DNA from: Stramenopiles sp. TOSAG23-2
Taxonomy: Eukaryota > Sar
Direction: 5' to 3'
DNA length: 33,970 bases
NCBI GenBank assembly: GCA_900128395.1
Contig: LT649355.1
Location: 1-33,970 of the forward strand
Below, one piece after another: positions 1 through 11,248 of the stretch. The notes beneath the pieces are model-generated. The model searched no databases. It saw only the letters and a program-made list of their open reading frames with translations, and was not told the origin of the DNA. How positions within the stretch are numbered: position 1 is the first letter of the stretch; each line of letters opens with the position of its first letter. The position numbers and the translations under genes were made by a program.

Positions 1-444
1 GAAAGTACATAGCCATACCACTGATAAAAAAAAAAGGCCGTCGTTTCAAAAGGTACTTTTTGGCAAACTCAATTTTGCACCTCCGACGTTCGTTGTGTAC
101 CTGCTATTTCTCCCATGCTATGTACCTGGAAAATAATGGAAGATTTTCTTATACTTTTCCCCATACTGTGCTGTTATAGAAAATTAATAACACTAATTAT
201 AATTAAAAAATGCATCTTAAAAAATGTAAAAATGGTGTTTTTAGGGCATTTTCCTTAAACAAAATGTCGTTATTGTGCGGTGTGTAATAATTTTTTACAA
301 CTTATATGTAATTAGTACTAGAATAATGTTATAGTCTCAATAATTTCAATAATATATCAAACATTTTCTATTTTTCTATTAATTATAGATGTAGATGTAT
401 TAATGTAGGATGTAATTCTATTTGTAAATACAAAATTAAATAGG
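1..444. other. Intergenic region upstream of MTO1
   Basis: No convincing gene is seen here. The stretch is AT-rich and contains TACCTGGAA at 123-131, a relative of the TACCWGGTA motif found upstream of other genes. A 48-codon reading frame starts with an ATG at about 116, but it has no recognisable similarity. The sequence just before the MTO1 ATG ends in TAG and could be a splice acceptor of an upstream exon. I see no convincing donor or leader exon. Confidence 0.5.
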
Positions 445-2232
445 ATGCAATTTTTGAAAGTATTACCAGCTGCTGTGGATGTAGTCGTCATCGGTGGTGG
501 GCATGCTGGATGTGAAGCCGCAGCAGCTGCTGCAAGGGCAGGTGCAAAAACGTTATTAATTAGTCAGAAATGGGATACCGTAGGTGAACTTTCTTGTAAT
601 CCTGCAATTGGCGGTGTTGGAAAAGGGACATTGGTAAGGGAAATAGATGCATTGGATGGTTTGATGGGAAAGGCAGCGGATGAAGCAGCGATTCATTTTC
701 GTTTATTAAATAGATCAAAAGGACCAGCTGTGCAAGGACCAAGATTACAAGTCGATCGTAACTTATACCGAAATGCCCTTCAAAAACTTTTAAAAGAAAC
801 TGGGCCTAATTTAATGTTTTATGAAGATGGCGTGGACGATTTAGAAGTTGCGGCAAATGATAAGATCAAAAAAGTCACGGGCGTTGCAACATCAAGTGGA
901 CAAACGGTGAAAACAAATAATGTAGTTGTTACTACCGGGACATTTTTAAGTGGAGTTGTACATATTGGACCAGAAAATTTTCCTGCTGGTCGATTTCGAC
1001 GAAGTAATGAAGATGGAGTGGAAGCACCAACCACAGCTTTGGCTAAAACGTTTAATAATTTAGGCTTTAGTTTGGGTAGATTAAATACTGGCACACCACC
1101 ACGAATAAAGCAATCTAGTATTGATTTTGATGGTTTGGTCACACAACCAAGCGAGATGGATGATGACATTCATTATTTATCCTTTTTGAATGAACATGAA
1201 AAATTTAATAATATTAATAATAATAATAAGCAGCAACGAGAATTAGTTCATTGTTTTCAAACAAGAACAAATGAAAAAACACATGAAATTATGAAAAATA
1301 ACCTACATCTTTTACCTAAGTATGACACAAATGAAGGTGGAGGTGTAGGGCCTAGATACTGCCCAAGTTTAGATAGGAAAATTATACGGTTTCAAGACCG
1401 TAAAAATCATATAGTATGGCTAGAACCAGAATTTTTACCCGGAAGTGTTGAAGAAGATGAAGGTATTATTTATCCAAATGGCATATCAATGTCATTACCA
1501 GAAAATATTCAAACAGAAATTGTACATTCAATCAAAGGTCTAGAGGAAGCTGTTATATTGCGCCCAGGGTATTCGGTTGAATACGATTTCGTCGATCCTA
1601 GAAATTTAGATCATACATTAAAAACGAAAAATGTTGATGGTTTGTATTTAGCTGGACAAATTAATGGAACAACTGGATATGAGGAGGCTGGTGCACAAGG
1701 CATTGTTGCTGGTGCAAACGCTGCATTAAGTGTGATTGGTGGTGAAGATGTATTATTTACATTGAAACGATCTGAAGCCATGATTGGTGTGTTAATTGAT
1801 GATTTAGTCCTGAAAGGTGCGAAAGAACCGTATCGAATGTTTACCTCCCGTGCAGAACATCGCTTAAAACTTCGAGCAGATAATGCAGATGTACGCCTTA
1901 CGCAATTAGGTAGAAATATTGGAATTGTCGGTGATGATAGATATTTTAATACATGCCAAAGGTTATTAGAGATCAATGATGCACATAAAGCACTTAGAGA
2001 TTTGAAGTGGAGTACGTCGAAATGGAAAAAAAATGGTATTCCTATTAAGCAAGATGGAGCCATTTTGACTGCAGCTGAAGTTATTGGTAGGCAAATCAAT
2101 AACGTTAAAATATCTATTGATGATATACCAACAGTAAATATATCACCCTTAGTCAAATCAACCGTTGAAATTGATTGTATATATTCAGATTATATTAAAG
2201 TTAGCAAAAAGTTGGATATACTTGAAAAGTAA
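445..2232 (+). CDS. MTO1: tRNA uridine-34 5-carboxymethylaminomethyl-modification enzyme, MTO1/MnmG (GidA) family, C-terminally short
   Basis: This is the FAD-binding partner of MnmE/GTPBP3, which modifies U34 of mitochondrial (or bacterial) tRNAs. Seen directly: the Rossmann motif GGGHAG at residues 17-22, CNPAIGG near residue 51, GPRYCPS, the IYPNGIS segment, [12 protein letters not shown] and [14 protein letters not shown]. All are hallmarks of the family. An Asn-rich insert (about residues 254-263) interrupts the conserved core. An in-frame TAG lies 13 codons upstream, so the start cannot be extended without an intron. Only 11 residues precede the first beta strand, so no mitochondrial targeting peptide is evident. 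The 595-residue protein stops just after the segment matching DEIEK of E. coli MnmG. It therefore lacks roughly 60 residues of the helical C-terminal domain that contacts MnmE and tRNA. It converges on the ABC transporter, 80 bp away. Confidence 0.93.
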   Translation: MQFLKVLPAAVDVVVIGGGHAGCEAAAAAARAGAKTLLISQKWDTVGELSCNPAIGGVGKGTLVREIDALDGLMGKAADEAAIHFRLLNRSKGPAVQGPRLQVDRNLYRNALQKLLKETGPNLMFYEDGVDDLEVAANDKIKKVTGVATSSGQTVKTNNVVVTTGTFLSGVVHIGPENFPAGRFRRSNEDGVEAPTTALAKTFNNLGFSLGRLNTGTPPRIKQSSIDFDGLVTQPSEMDDDIHYLSFLNEHEKFNNINNNNKQQRELVHCFQTRTNEKTHEIMKNNLHLLPKYDTNEGGGVGPRYCPSLDRKIIRFQDRKNHIVWLEPEFLPGSVEEDEGIIYPNGISMSLPENIQTEIVHSIKGLEEAVILRPGYSVEYDFVDPRNLDHTLKTKNVDGLYLAGQINGTTGYEEAGAQGIVAGANAALSVIGGEDVLFTLKRSEAMIGVLIDDLVLKGAKEPYRMFTSRAEHRLKLRADNADVRLTQLGRNIGIVGDDRYFNTCQRLLEINDAHKALRDLKWSTSKWKKNGIPIKQDGAILTAAEVIGRQINNVKISIDDIPTVNISPLVKSTVEIDCIYSDYIKVSKKLDILEK

Positions 2233-2250
2233 AAAAGATGTTAGTTCTAC

Positions 2251-2255
2251 TCGTA
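2251..2255 (-). terminator. TACGA element downstream of the ABC transporter gene
   Basis: On the minus strand TACGAGTAG begins 58 nt past the ABC transporter stop codon. It is one of eight such sense-strand elements at nearly constant spacing in this window. A role in mRNA 3'-end formation is inferred only from position. Confidence 0.35.
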
Positions 2256-2312
2256 TTTTAATTTTACTCATGATAAGAAGCATCATCTAGAGGATGCCAT
2301 GTTATAATTTTT

Positions 2313-5300
2313 TTACAACGCTGTATTTATCTTTGATTTATCATTCTTCTTCACCATTTCAAAAAATATACCATTCTCATTTTCTAATAATACATTTGGA
2401 GTGTCAAATTCTACAATTTTGCCTTCTTCCATCACAATAATACGGTCACTATCCATTATGGTATCTAATCGATGTGCAATTGTCAATACAGTTGTATCTT
2501 TGAATCTTTCACGAATCACTTTTTGAATCATTGCATCTGTCTTTCCATCAACGCTTGATGTTGCTTCGTCTATGAGCAAAACTTTGCATGATCGAACTAA
2601 TGCTCTACATATAACTAATAATTGTCGTTCACCATGACTTAACTCTGAGCCATCTTCTCCAACATAAAAATTTAATCCATCATCACCAGTTTTGTCAAAT
2701 CTGGACTTTAAATTTACCTCCTCCAGAGCTTTCCATAAAATTTCATCGTCAATGCCATCATGATTTGGATCTAAATTTTCTCTTACTGTCCCTGCAAACA
2801 CAACAGGTTCTTGTGGAATAATTGATATTATTTCGCTACGCAACTTTTTTAATGAAATATTTTTACAATTTATCCCACCAATGATAATCTCTCCCTCTTG
2901 GACTATGTAACGTTATGACAAGATTGATGATTGTTAGAGAAACAAAGAGATTTTTTTGCATGCATTTTAGGCAATGATAAAGCTTTTTACTTACGGGATT
3001 CAAACAAATGTAGCATTGCACGCATTATGGAACTTTTTCCACTTCCAGTTCGTCCAACAATACCAATGGTTTCACCATCATTTATTTTTGCATTTATTTC
3101 TTTTAATATAATAGGAAGATTTTCACGATAACGAAGTGATAAATTAACGATTTCAATAGAACCTGTATTAGGTATTGCTGATACACCTTGTTCAGGATTG
3201 CCATCAGCCGTTTTACCATTTTTCTTCAGTCGTATCATCTCTTCATCATCAATAGTTAATAATTCTTGGACACGTTCCACTGAAGTCAATTCATTCTCTA
3301 ATTGTACTAATGCCATAACAGTCCATGATGTCATGCCCATTAATTGTAGAGAATAAACAAAAGCTAATGATAATAGATTGGTATCTAATACACGCCTTAA
3401 TGAGGTTCCAAGTATAGTCAATAGCAATATAAAGATAGATGCTATTGTGTTGACATTTATAGAAGACCAACGCGTCAATATTTTGTCCATTAAAAAAAAC
3501 CTAGCTTGTGAATCACATTTAGATTGTGCATCTTTGACAAAATAGTCTACGACTCCGTATGCTCGTATAGCTTCCTTACTTTGTAAAGCTTGATCAAATG
3601 CCACATTTATTGGCGAACGTGAGACTGCATCCATTCGTTGCATTTCTCTGCCAGATCCTCGATAAAGCATGAATATAAATCTATATACTACTATCACAGG
3701 CAAAATTACTAAAAACACATATACACAACTAACACCGGCAAGTACATAGCAACTCAGCAATGTGAAGACATTATCAAGCATTTGATAAAGTATATTTGGT
3801 AGCATTGTGTCACTTTTTTGCATATCCGCAGACAATCTATTCAATACTCTACCGACAGGATTTTGTTGAAAATATAACAATGGCGCATTAAACAAACAGT
3901 TTATAGCACTCTCGTGCAAGTTTTTCGAGGATCGAATCGCTAAATAGACACCAAAAAACGCTCTTGTCAATGCTATACAAACATTTAATCCAACAAGTAT
4001 TGCAGCATCCTGGATGAATGATGATTGTGTTTTACTCCTTGTTGTCACAGTAGTAACATTATTGCCGTTCAAAACGATTTGTTTGTTGCTAAGTGGCGCC
4101 ACACTCCACCTAGTAAATATAACATCAATATAAACACGTACAGTTTGCCCTCCAATATATAAAGCGAAAATTAGCAGGCAAATTGCCCAACCCAAAGTAC
4201 TACCACCAACAGCCATATCAAAATGTTTTTTACAGACTTGTCTCTTCACTGCTCCTTTTTGACGAGTTTCTTCTACTACAATGTCGTTTCTATTTTCTTT
4301 CTTTTTCAAATGAAGTTCCTTCGCCGATTTTATATCACTATCCTCGATTACTGCATTATCATCATGTAACTGTATTGTATTTGTTGCAACTATTAAACTG
4401 CTATTGTTATTTTTAGCAACGTTAGTAGCATCACTGTTATCATTATTTACCGTGTTACACACTTCATCAAACGTTCCTACCTTTTCTAGCTCCCCATTTT
4501 GTGAAAGAACAATTATCATATCTGTGTGCTCCAATAATTGAACGTGTGAACTAACTATCAAAATTCTTGTAAACCCTTTTAAATGATTTAATAATCCCTT
4601 ATTAAACATTTTATATGCTACATCAACATCTACAGCACTAAGTGGGTCATCAAATATAGCTACATTATTACCATTATCAACATCATTCTTGTGATTATAT
4701 TTGCTGTGGTACAAACATCTAGCAAATGCAACTCGTGCTCTTTGACCACCAGAAAGATTTACACCATGTTCACCTATTTCCGTTAAATCATTATCGACTA
4801 ATAATCGAATGTCTTCACTCAAGCATGAAGCATCAATGCATTCAAAATACAACGATTGGTTCATTGTTAATCCAAATAATATATTTGAACGTAAAGTTGA
4901 ATTGAAAATGAAAGGTTTTTGACCAACATACGATGTATGCATGTTGGATGATTTTTTAATTGCAGAATTTGGATAACATTTTAATTCTCCAAGGAGACCT
5001 TTGATTAAACAGGTTTTCCCAGCACCAACACCACCAACAATTCCAACGAATGCACCTTTTTTTATTTGAAAAGATAAATTTTTAATCGTATATTTTAGAT
5101 TTTTGTGATTACTACTAGAAAGTTCATGGAACGAAAAGCTAGCATTTTTTAAATCAAAAATTGCTTGTTCATTATTCTCATTACTTTGCTTCGATATATC
5201 CATTTCTTCCTTTTTCAACCCACCATCCTTTTCCTTCTCAATATCTTTTAACAAAAAGCAATTTGGACTTTCTGGTAAATTTAAAAACGCATTGATCCGA

Positions 5301-6421
5301 CTCAAAGAAACCCTGGCTTGAAAAAAATTGCTAGCAGCCATTGGAATAATCAACAAGGGAAATCTAACTATATTGATATAAGCAAGTGTTTCAATGCATT
5401 GTGGCAATCCTAATTCACCACCAAACCATATGATGCTTGAAAATGTAAACAAAGCAACGATGGATGGAAAACAAAAGTTAACACAACGTAAAAACGCTTC
5501 TAAATATAAAATTGTTTGTGTTTCTTTTAATTCTAAATTACGTGCCACCCGCATCCGTTGTTTAAAGGAATCTTCCATTCGCGCACTTTTCAATAATTGT
5601 ATACCAAACAAAGCTGATTGTAATATTTTTGTTCGACGATCCGTATATGTCATCATAATTCTGCGATGTCTACCAATATGAGCAGAAACAAATGCATTTA
5701 ATGGCAAAAGCAACAGTAGCAAACCAAAACCTACCAATGCTGCATATCCAATGGAAATGTACATACTATATAAACAATATAGAACAAATAACACAGCAAG
5801 ATACAAATAATGAAAAAAATTCAAACATAAATAGAATTTATCAGCATCGTTACTAACTAAGTTTGCAAGCGTCCCAAGTGCATTGCCGGAACACGTATGT
5901 AATCGTAATGCCTTTTGGTGCAGTAAATTAACAGTCAATTGCCTGACCGATACGCCGATACGAGCTAAAACATGGAATTTCCAATTAATAGTATAGGCAT
6001 ACATAATACCACAACCACATAGAGAAAATGCTAATAAAATTCCTGTTGTATCCACAGAATTAGGATCTTTCAAAAATTCCACCACTTTTCTTAACAGTTG
6101 CGGTTGCAATCCTGCAGCTACGCACCAGCCAAAATAAAAACATTGAGCTAAAATCCAGGGAGGATAATATAGGCGAAACAAATAATGAAACAAATTAATC
6201 CTTTTTCCCTTCTTTTTGTGTTTCTTGTATAATATATCAAAATTTTTCAAAACAGTTGCTGATGTTGTATCATGCGGGATGAGAAAAGTATCATCAAAAG
6301 AAACAGTGCGTGATAGATTTTTGTACAACCATCCATATAAAAAACAATAAAACAACTCGTTGACTCTGTATCCTTTGCCTAATTGTGGTGGTGGTCCTTT
6401 CACTCTGTTGTCACTAGACAT
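2313..6421 (-). CDS. Short-type ABCC (MRP/ABCC4-like) ABC transporter, two exons
   Basis: This is a full ATP-binding cassette exporter of the C subfamily without an extra N-terminal TMD0. The exons are 6421-2995 and 2902-2313, giving 1338 residues, close to human ABCC4. The order is a short cytosolic N-terminus, TMD1 (about residues 90-370), NBD1, a charged Asn-rich linker, TMD2 (about 760-1040) and NBD2. NBD1 has Walker A GGVGAGKT, signature LSGGQ and the ABCC-typical DDPLSAVD Walker B (Asp where the catalytic Glu would be). NBD2 has Walker A at 1123-1130, an unusual signature LSHGE, Walker B LLIDEATSSVD and an H-loop AHRLD. Removing the intron joins the two reading frames exactly through the Walker A helix into EGEIIIGGIN, as expected for the family. 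Likely substrates are amphipathic anions or conjugates, but the sequence does not say which. It is divergent from the flippase gene. Confidence 0.93.
2903..2994 (-). other. Spliceosomal intron, 92 nt, in the ABC transporter
   Basis: On the minus strand the intron starts GTAAGT and ends TACATAG, with TCTAAC about 30 nt before the acceptor (plus-strand 2933-2938). The exon reading frame would stop two codons into the intron. Splicing restores a continuous NBD2 with conserved residues on both sides of the junction. Confidence 0.9.
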
Positions 6422-7185
6422 AATCTTTGTAGTTTTGTTATATGTCGTCTAATGGTATTATCTTTAACATACAGTATGTAGTCGTAGTCGTAGTCGTAGT
6501 AGTGTTACCTATTCAACTATTGTAGTTAAATTTATTATAATGAATAATAAAACTTATCGTAATTATATTTAATCTATTATAATAAAAGCCTTGGAACTTG
6601 TATGTATTTTTGCATTTTATTATTATATTTTTAAATATGGCCATGAAATATATGGCAGCCTCCGTTTGTCCAACCTGATGGGTGCATGGCACACCTTAAC
6701 CTCTGTAAACCAAACCTGTGTTTATGTTAATGTAGGAGTACATGTGATTAACACTAACAGCATTTATAATATGAAAAACCATCCGAAATTTAAACTCCAT
6801 AAAAACACCTATTGCATTTTTTATCCAGCCGGGCCAGGAAATAGAAATAACCAAAATTTGGATCGAAAAAAAAATGAATGAGACATAATTAGCAGCAAAT
6901 ACAATGTAATTGCTACTGTGATAATATCTTATAATATTTTTTTATTACTCATTACAGAAGTAATTTACTAGTATATAGATCTACTACTATTCCTATATAT
7001 ATATATATATATATAATATATTATACATTATTATATTCGCACACCACACACTAAATAATAAGTAATGCAAAAGAATTTATAAAGAAAATTATATAAATAA
7101 TTGATATACTTTATTCAATAAGGAAGTCAATTCTCTTTATTTTCGTCTTATTAATCGTTCAATATTTGTGTAAGTTTATGCAAAA
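6422..7185. other. Divergent intergenic region between ABC transporter and flippase
   Basis: This 764-bp region presumably holds both promoters. It contains an imperfect GTAGTC hexamer repeat at 6478-6504 and a (TA)11 run at 6994-7015, about 170 nt upstream of the flippase start. An open frame at 6591-6881 lacks an ATG at its start and resembles nothing, so I do not call it. A stretch at about 6640-6720 is less AT-rich than its surroundings. Confidence 0.6.
6994..7015. repeat. (TA)n microsatellite
   Basis: Eleven uninterrupted TA units lie in the flippase upstream region. Confidence 0.95.
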
Positions 7186-10100
7186 ATGGCAACTAATGGC
7201 TGGCGTACAATTAAAGTAAATAGCGAACAAGCTGAGAGATATCCAACAAATGAAGTTATTAGTTCAAAATATACGTGGTACAACTTTATTTTTAAAGCAC
7301 TGTTTGAACAATTTCAACGTGCGGCAAATTGCTACTTCTTATTGATATGCTTCTTACAAACGTGGACGCTTGTGAGTATTACAGGTGGTGTCCCAACACA
7401 AGCACCTGTTTTATTTTTCATTTTAACGCTTTCACTTTGTAAAGTTGGTTATGAAGATTACCTGCGTCATAAAGCAGATGCAGAGGAGAACGGCCAAAAA
7501 GTAGATCAATTTAATCCAGAGACAAAACAATTCGAAAACGTTACATTTACAGAATGCAAAGTTGGATCTATATTAAAGATAAAAAACCGGGACCAAGTTC
7601 CGTCAGATTGTTGCTTGATTGCTTCTTCCGATACGGCAACAAATGCAGTCTTTGTAAACACAAAGGCGTTAGATGGCGAGACTGATTTGAAAATTCGCGA
7701 AGTTCACACTGATTTAGTGTTACCAAAAAATCTGGCAAATTTAAATCCAGAAGCACTTGCTGGAAAGATTGCGCAAGATGACTTGAAAGCAGAGGCACCG
7801 AGTAAAAATTTGCTGAAATTTGAAGGCACCTATTGTAAAAACGAAGAAAATGTTAGTCTTGATCGAAGTAATATCATTTTACGTGGTGTACAACTTCGTC
7901 AAGTTGAATGGTGTCTTGCCGTTGTACTATACACGGGTAAAGATACAAAAATTCAAATGAATTCCATTCGACCACCACAAAAAACTAGCACAATGGGTGG
8001 ATGGACAAGCCGCGATACTGGAAGAATGTTCGTGATTGACATATGCATGTGCTTAGCATCAGCAACAATTGGTTCAATTATGCGTAGCAATACGGCTTCG
8101 AATTATTTTGCGATCGGGCAAGATACAAAGGATTCATCAAATCGTATATATATGACGTCCATGGATAATGCTTCATATGGTGAGGTAGATCGTGGAGGTA
8201 TATCAGGTGGTTTTATTGAATGGGTGTTGAATTTTTTCCAATACTTTTTAATTTTCACGACTTTCATTCCAATATCGTTGCTTGTAACAATAGATTTTGT
8301 GAAGTTCTTTCAAAAATTCATTATCCAAGCAGATTTAGATATGTATTACGATGTAACTGATACGCCAATGCGCGTTCGTAGCTCCGAGTTGAACGAATCA
8401 TTAGGTATGGTCAGCCACGTATTTTCTGATAAAACTGGAACGCTAACATGTAACGTAATGGAATTTCGCAAAGCGTCGATAAACGGCATAAGCTATGGAA
8501 AAGGTTTAACACAAATTGGCGTAGGAAGATTCCAACGAGAAAATCCAGGAAAACCTATTCCAAAAGATCCTGTGGTTGATGGGCCGAAGACAGATTTTGT
8601 GAATTTCTTAGATGTTGGCCATACACTACAAAAGAAAATGGACAAAGGCAATTCTGAAGATGCACAATTGGCAAAGAAATTTTGTTTGAATTTGGCATTG
8701 AATCATGAAGTCATCCCAGAAGAAGTTGATGGAAGCGACGAATTGATATATTCAGGTCCATCGCCAGATGAAGTTGCATTTGTTTATTTCGCAAAACATA
8801 TGGGATATTATTACAACAAACGTACGCGTAGAACAGCAACAGTGAAAATTAATGGTAAAAATGAGGAATATGATATTTTAGAAGTGCTTAAATTTAGCAG
8901 TGCTAGAAAGCGCAGTTCCGTTCTTTGCAGAAAAACAGGAACATCAGGCAATATTACTGTATTTTGCAAAGGCGCAGATAACGTGATGAAACCATTATTA
9001 GACAAAAATTGCTCTCGTACAAGAAAAATGATGAAAGATACTCTAACCCATATACAGAATTATAGTGATGATGGATTAAGAATTTTGATGATTGCTGAGA
9101 AAACGGTTAGTGAAAAATGGTACGGCGCATGGCGAGCACGTATGGATAATGCAAAAAATGCAATGGAAAATCGCGAGGAAAAAGTGGAAGCTGTCATGGC
9201 AGAAATCGAGGGAGACTTGACTTTATGTGGTGTCACTGCAATTGAGGATAAATTGCAAGATGGTGTACCCAAATGCATTGCAAGTCTTCGTAAAGCTGGA
9301 ATTAAGGTATGGATGTTAACTGGCGACAAAGTGGATACTGCTATCAATATTGGCTATGCATGCCAATTAATTGCTCCAGACATGCGTGTATTGGAGCTTA
9401 CAGCAAAGGCCAGTAAGAAAGCACAGTTAGATCTGGACAAAGATGGTATTCCAACTCAAGTATGTTTGGAAACTGAAATGAGAAAAGCATTGGTTAGTGC
9501 AAGAGATGCAGTAGGAAAGAACCAAGAAGTTGTTGCAGTTTTGGATACTTATTTTTTAACTGCTATTGAGAAATACGAAGATTTTCCACATTTGCTTGAG
9601 TTATCACAAATGTGCAAATCTTTCATTGCTGCACGTGTCAGCCCAGATCAAAAAGGACAAATCGTCATGATGATACGAGACAATTCTTCTCCAGATATTG
9701 TTACATTAGCGATTGGAGATGGGGCGAACGATGTCAACATGATACAAAAAGCCCATGTAGGAGTTGGAATCGAAGGTCTTGAAGGAAAGCAAGCAGTAAA
9801 CAACAGTGACTTTGCTATTGCACAATTTCGATTCTTGCAAAAACTATTACTATGCCATGGAAGATGGTGTTACAGAAGAATGGCCACAGTTTCATATTAT
9901 ATGTTTTACAAAAATGCTTTCTTTGTATTCGCAAATTGGTTCACCGGTTTCTGGCAAAACTTTTCAGGACAAAACTATTACCTTGAATACCCATTATACC
10001 AAGGACACAATATGTTTTGGACAGCATTGCCAATTATTATATTTGGCGTGTTTGATAAAGATTTAGTGAAAGACGTTTGCATGCGTGTACCCGAAGTGTA

Positions 10101-10806
10101 TCAGGACGGAATTAAAGGGGTATATTTCAGCAATAAAATATTTGCACAATGGATCTTCGAAGCATTAGTAACTGGTATTATTTGCTCTTGCATGGGCCTT
10201 ATAACCGTGGAATACAGCAGCATTGGGAGGTTTGGCGTTGGTTTGTATTACATTGGTACCATCATTCATCTCTGCATGTCTGTGGTAACAAATGTACGTT
10301 TAATGCTAATTGTAAGAGATTGGACGTGGGTAGTCGTTCTCATATTTACGGGATCGATCGCATCATGGTTTCTTATAATGATTTGGCTGTCTGAAAGTTT
10401 CATCCAAACAATGCAGAATTTTTTCTCAATGAATACAGTAGGTATGCTTGAACAGTTGGTGAAAGACGAGTATTGGTGGTTTACCTTGCTTTTAGCAAAT
10501 GTATTATGCATTATGCCATTCTTTGCACAGAAAGCTTACATGTCATTCTATAGACCGCGAACTTCGCAACTAATGCAAGAATATCAATATAAACATGCAA
10601 CTCGACTTGGTTTAGATAAACGCCCTGTATTTTGTTGTTGTGGCAAGCAAGAGGGAGATCCAAGAGAAGTGGAAATTGAAGTAAAGGAAATTGAATTAAA
10701 AGATATGTTTGAAGGAGAAAAAGATCAAGAATATGAAAAGCGTATATTAAATATAAATTCAGAATCTACAGGATCATTGTCCAGCGAGAATCCTCTCAAC
10801 GTATAA
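7186..10806 (+). CDS. P4-type ATPase (phospholipid flippase)
   Basis: This 1206-residue protein is predicted to move phospholipids from the exoplasmic to the cytosolic leaflet using ATP. Seen directly: actuator motif DGET starting at residue 163, the P4 hallmark PISLL at 362-366 in the fourth membrane segment, the phosphorylation motif DKTGTLT with Asp415, KGADNVM, MLTGDK, and GDGANDV with Asp845 and Asp849. The segment DLDMYYDVTDTP before the phosphorylation site is typical of P4 enzymes. About ten membrane segments are arranged in the usual 2+2+6 order. DGETD rather than DGETN recalls the ATP9/Neo1 group, but the rest does not settle the subclass. The C-terminus has an FCCCG cluster that could be lipidated or bind metal, followed by an acidic tail. 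It is transcribed in the same direction as the downstream SEL1L3-like gene, 442 bp away. Confidence 0.95.
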   Translation: MATNGWRTIKVNSEQAERYPTNEVISSKYTWYNFIFKALFEQFQRAANCYFLLICFLQTWTLVSITGGVPTQAPVLFFILTLSLCKVGYEDYLRHKADAEENGQKVDQFNPETKQFENVTFTECKVGSILKIKNRDQVPSDCCLIASSDTATNAVFVNTKALDGETDLKIREVHTDLVLPKNLANLNPEALAGKIAQDDLKAEAPSKNLLKFEGTYCKNEENVSLDRSNIILRGVQLRQVEWCLAVVLYTGKDTKIQMNSIRPPQKTSTMGGWTSRDTGRMFVIDICMCLASATIGSIMRSNTASNYFAIGQDTKDSSNRIYMTSMDNASYGEVDRGGISGGFIEWVLNFFQYFLIFTTFIPISLLVTIDFVKFFQKFIIQADLDMYYDVTDTPMRVRSSELNESLGMVSHVFSDKTGTLTCNVMEFRKASINGISYGKGLTQIGVGRFQRENPGKPIPKDPVVDGPKTDFVNFLDVGHTLQKKMDKGNSEDAQLAKKFCLNLALNHEVIPEEVDGSDELIYSGPSPDEVAFVYFAKHMGYYYNKRTRRTATVKINGKNEEYDILEVLKFSSARKRSSVLCRKTGTSGNITVFCKGADNVMKPLLDKNCSRTRKMMKDTLTHIQNYSDDGLRILMIAEKTVSEKWYGAWRARMDNAKNAMENREEKVEAVMAEIEGDLTLCGVTAIEDKLQDGVPKCIASLRKAGIKVWMLTGDKVDTAINIGYACQLIAPDMRVLELTAKASKKAQLDLDKDGIPTQVCLETEMRKALVSARDAVGKNQEVVAVLDTYFLTAIEKYEDFPHLLELSQMCKSFIAARVSPDQKGQIVMMIRDNSSPDIVTLAIGDGANDVNMIQKAHVGVGIEGLEGKQAVNNSDFAIAQFRFLQKLLLCHGRWCYRRMATVSYYMFYKNAFFVFANWFTGFWQNFSGQNYYLEYPLYQGHNMFWTALPIIIFGVFDKDLVKDVCMRVPEVYQDGIKGVYFSNKIFAQWIFEALVTGIICSCMGLITVEYSSIGRFGVGLYYIGTIIHLCMSVVTNVRLMLIVRDWTWVVVLIFTGSIASWFLIMIWLSESFIQTMQNFFSMNTVGMLEQLVKDEYWWFTLLLANVLCIMPFFAQKAYMSFYRPRTSQLMQEYQYKHATRLGLDKRPVFCCCGKQEGDPREVEIEVKEIELKDMFEGEKDQEYEKRILNINSESTGSLSSENPLNV

Positions 10807-10866
10807 AAATCTATTGTGATAATAAAACGATAATGAGTGTGTGTTATAAATTATAATTATATCGAA

Positions 10867-10871
10867 TACGA
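10867..10871 (+). terminator. TACGA element downstream of the flippase gene
   Basis: TACGAAGTAG begins 61 nt past the flippase stop. The same TACGAAGTA nonamer recurs after COG8, at 20548. The role is inferred from position only. Confidence 0.35.
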
Positions 10872-11025
10872 AGTAGTATTTTAATTTGAAGTTGTATAGT
10901 CTTATTATTTAGTATACTTATTTTAATTATGCCTATTTTATATACTGGTATATGGTACAGTATATAGTATTCTTTATATAATGGTATAATTCTAGAATAA
11001 TTAGAATACATGAGTAGAGCTATAA

Positions 11026-11034
11026 TACCTGGTA
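11026..11034. promoter_or_regulatory. TACCWGGTA motif upstream of the SEL1L3-like gene
   Basis: TACCTGGTA is palindromic apart from its central base and lies 215 nt before the start codon. Copies sit 218 nt before NOMO and 228/243 nt before EBAG9-like/RING. Function is inferred from recurrence. Confidence 0.3.
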
Positions 11035-11248
11035 CAGTACGAGGATAACGAACGTGCGAACGTGGCCAATTGTGCAATTAATTTTTAAATAATAAAATTG
11101 GTTTACATATTTATTCTATTTATTAACATATAAATACACAAAACGTATTTGGTAATTCATATGCGTGTTTGTTTGATAATTTATAAATAGACACAGAACA
11201 AACGCACATATATATACTTAAGCCCAGAGGCATCCACACTGTATCCAT

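Larger units (their letters stand above)
10807..11248. other. Intergenic region between flippase and SEL1L3-like gene
   Basis: This 442-bp AT-rich spacer joins two genes on the same strand. It holds the TACGA element of the flippase near its start and the TACCTGGTA motif 215 nt before the next gene. No coding signal is convincing on either strand. Confidence 0.6.

Noticed and set aside
2233-2312. Possible extra MTO1 exon after a GTAAAA donor at 2229
   Set aside because: None of the frames in the 80-bp gap encodes the missing C-terminal domain, and the DNA beyond is the ABC transporter coding strand.
2313-2843. Stand-alone half ABC ATPase gene
   Set aside because: It is the second exon of the ABC transporter; splicing with 2995-6421 restores a complete NBD2.
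6591-6881. 96-codon plus-strand frame in the ABC/flippase spacer
   Set aside because: It begins at TTG rather than ATG, has no similarity and no supporting signals.
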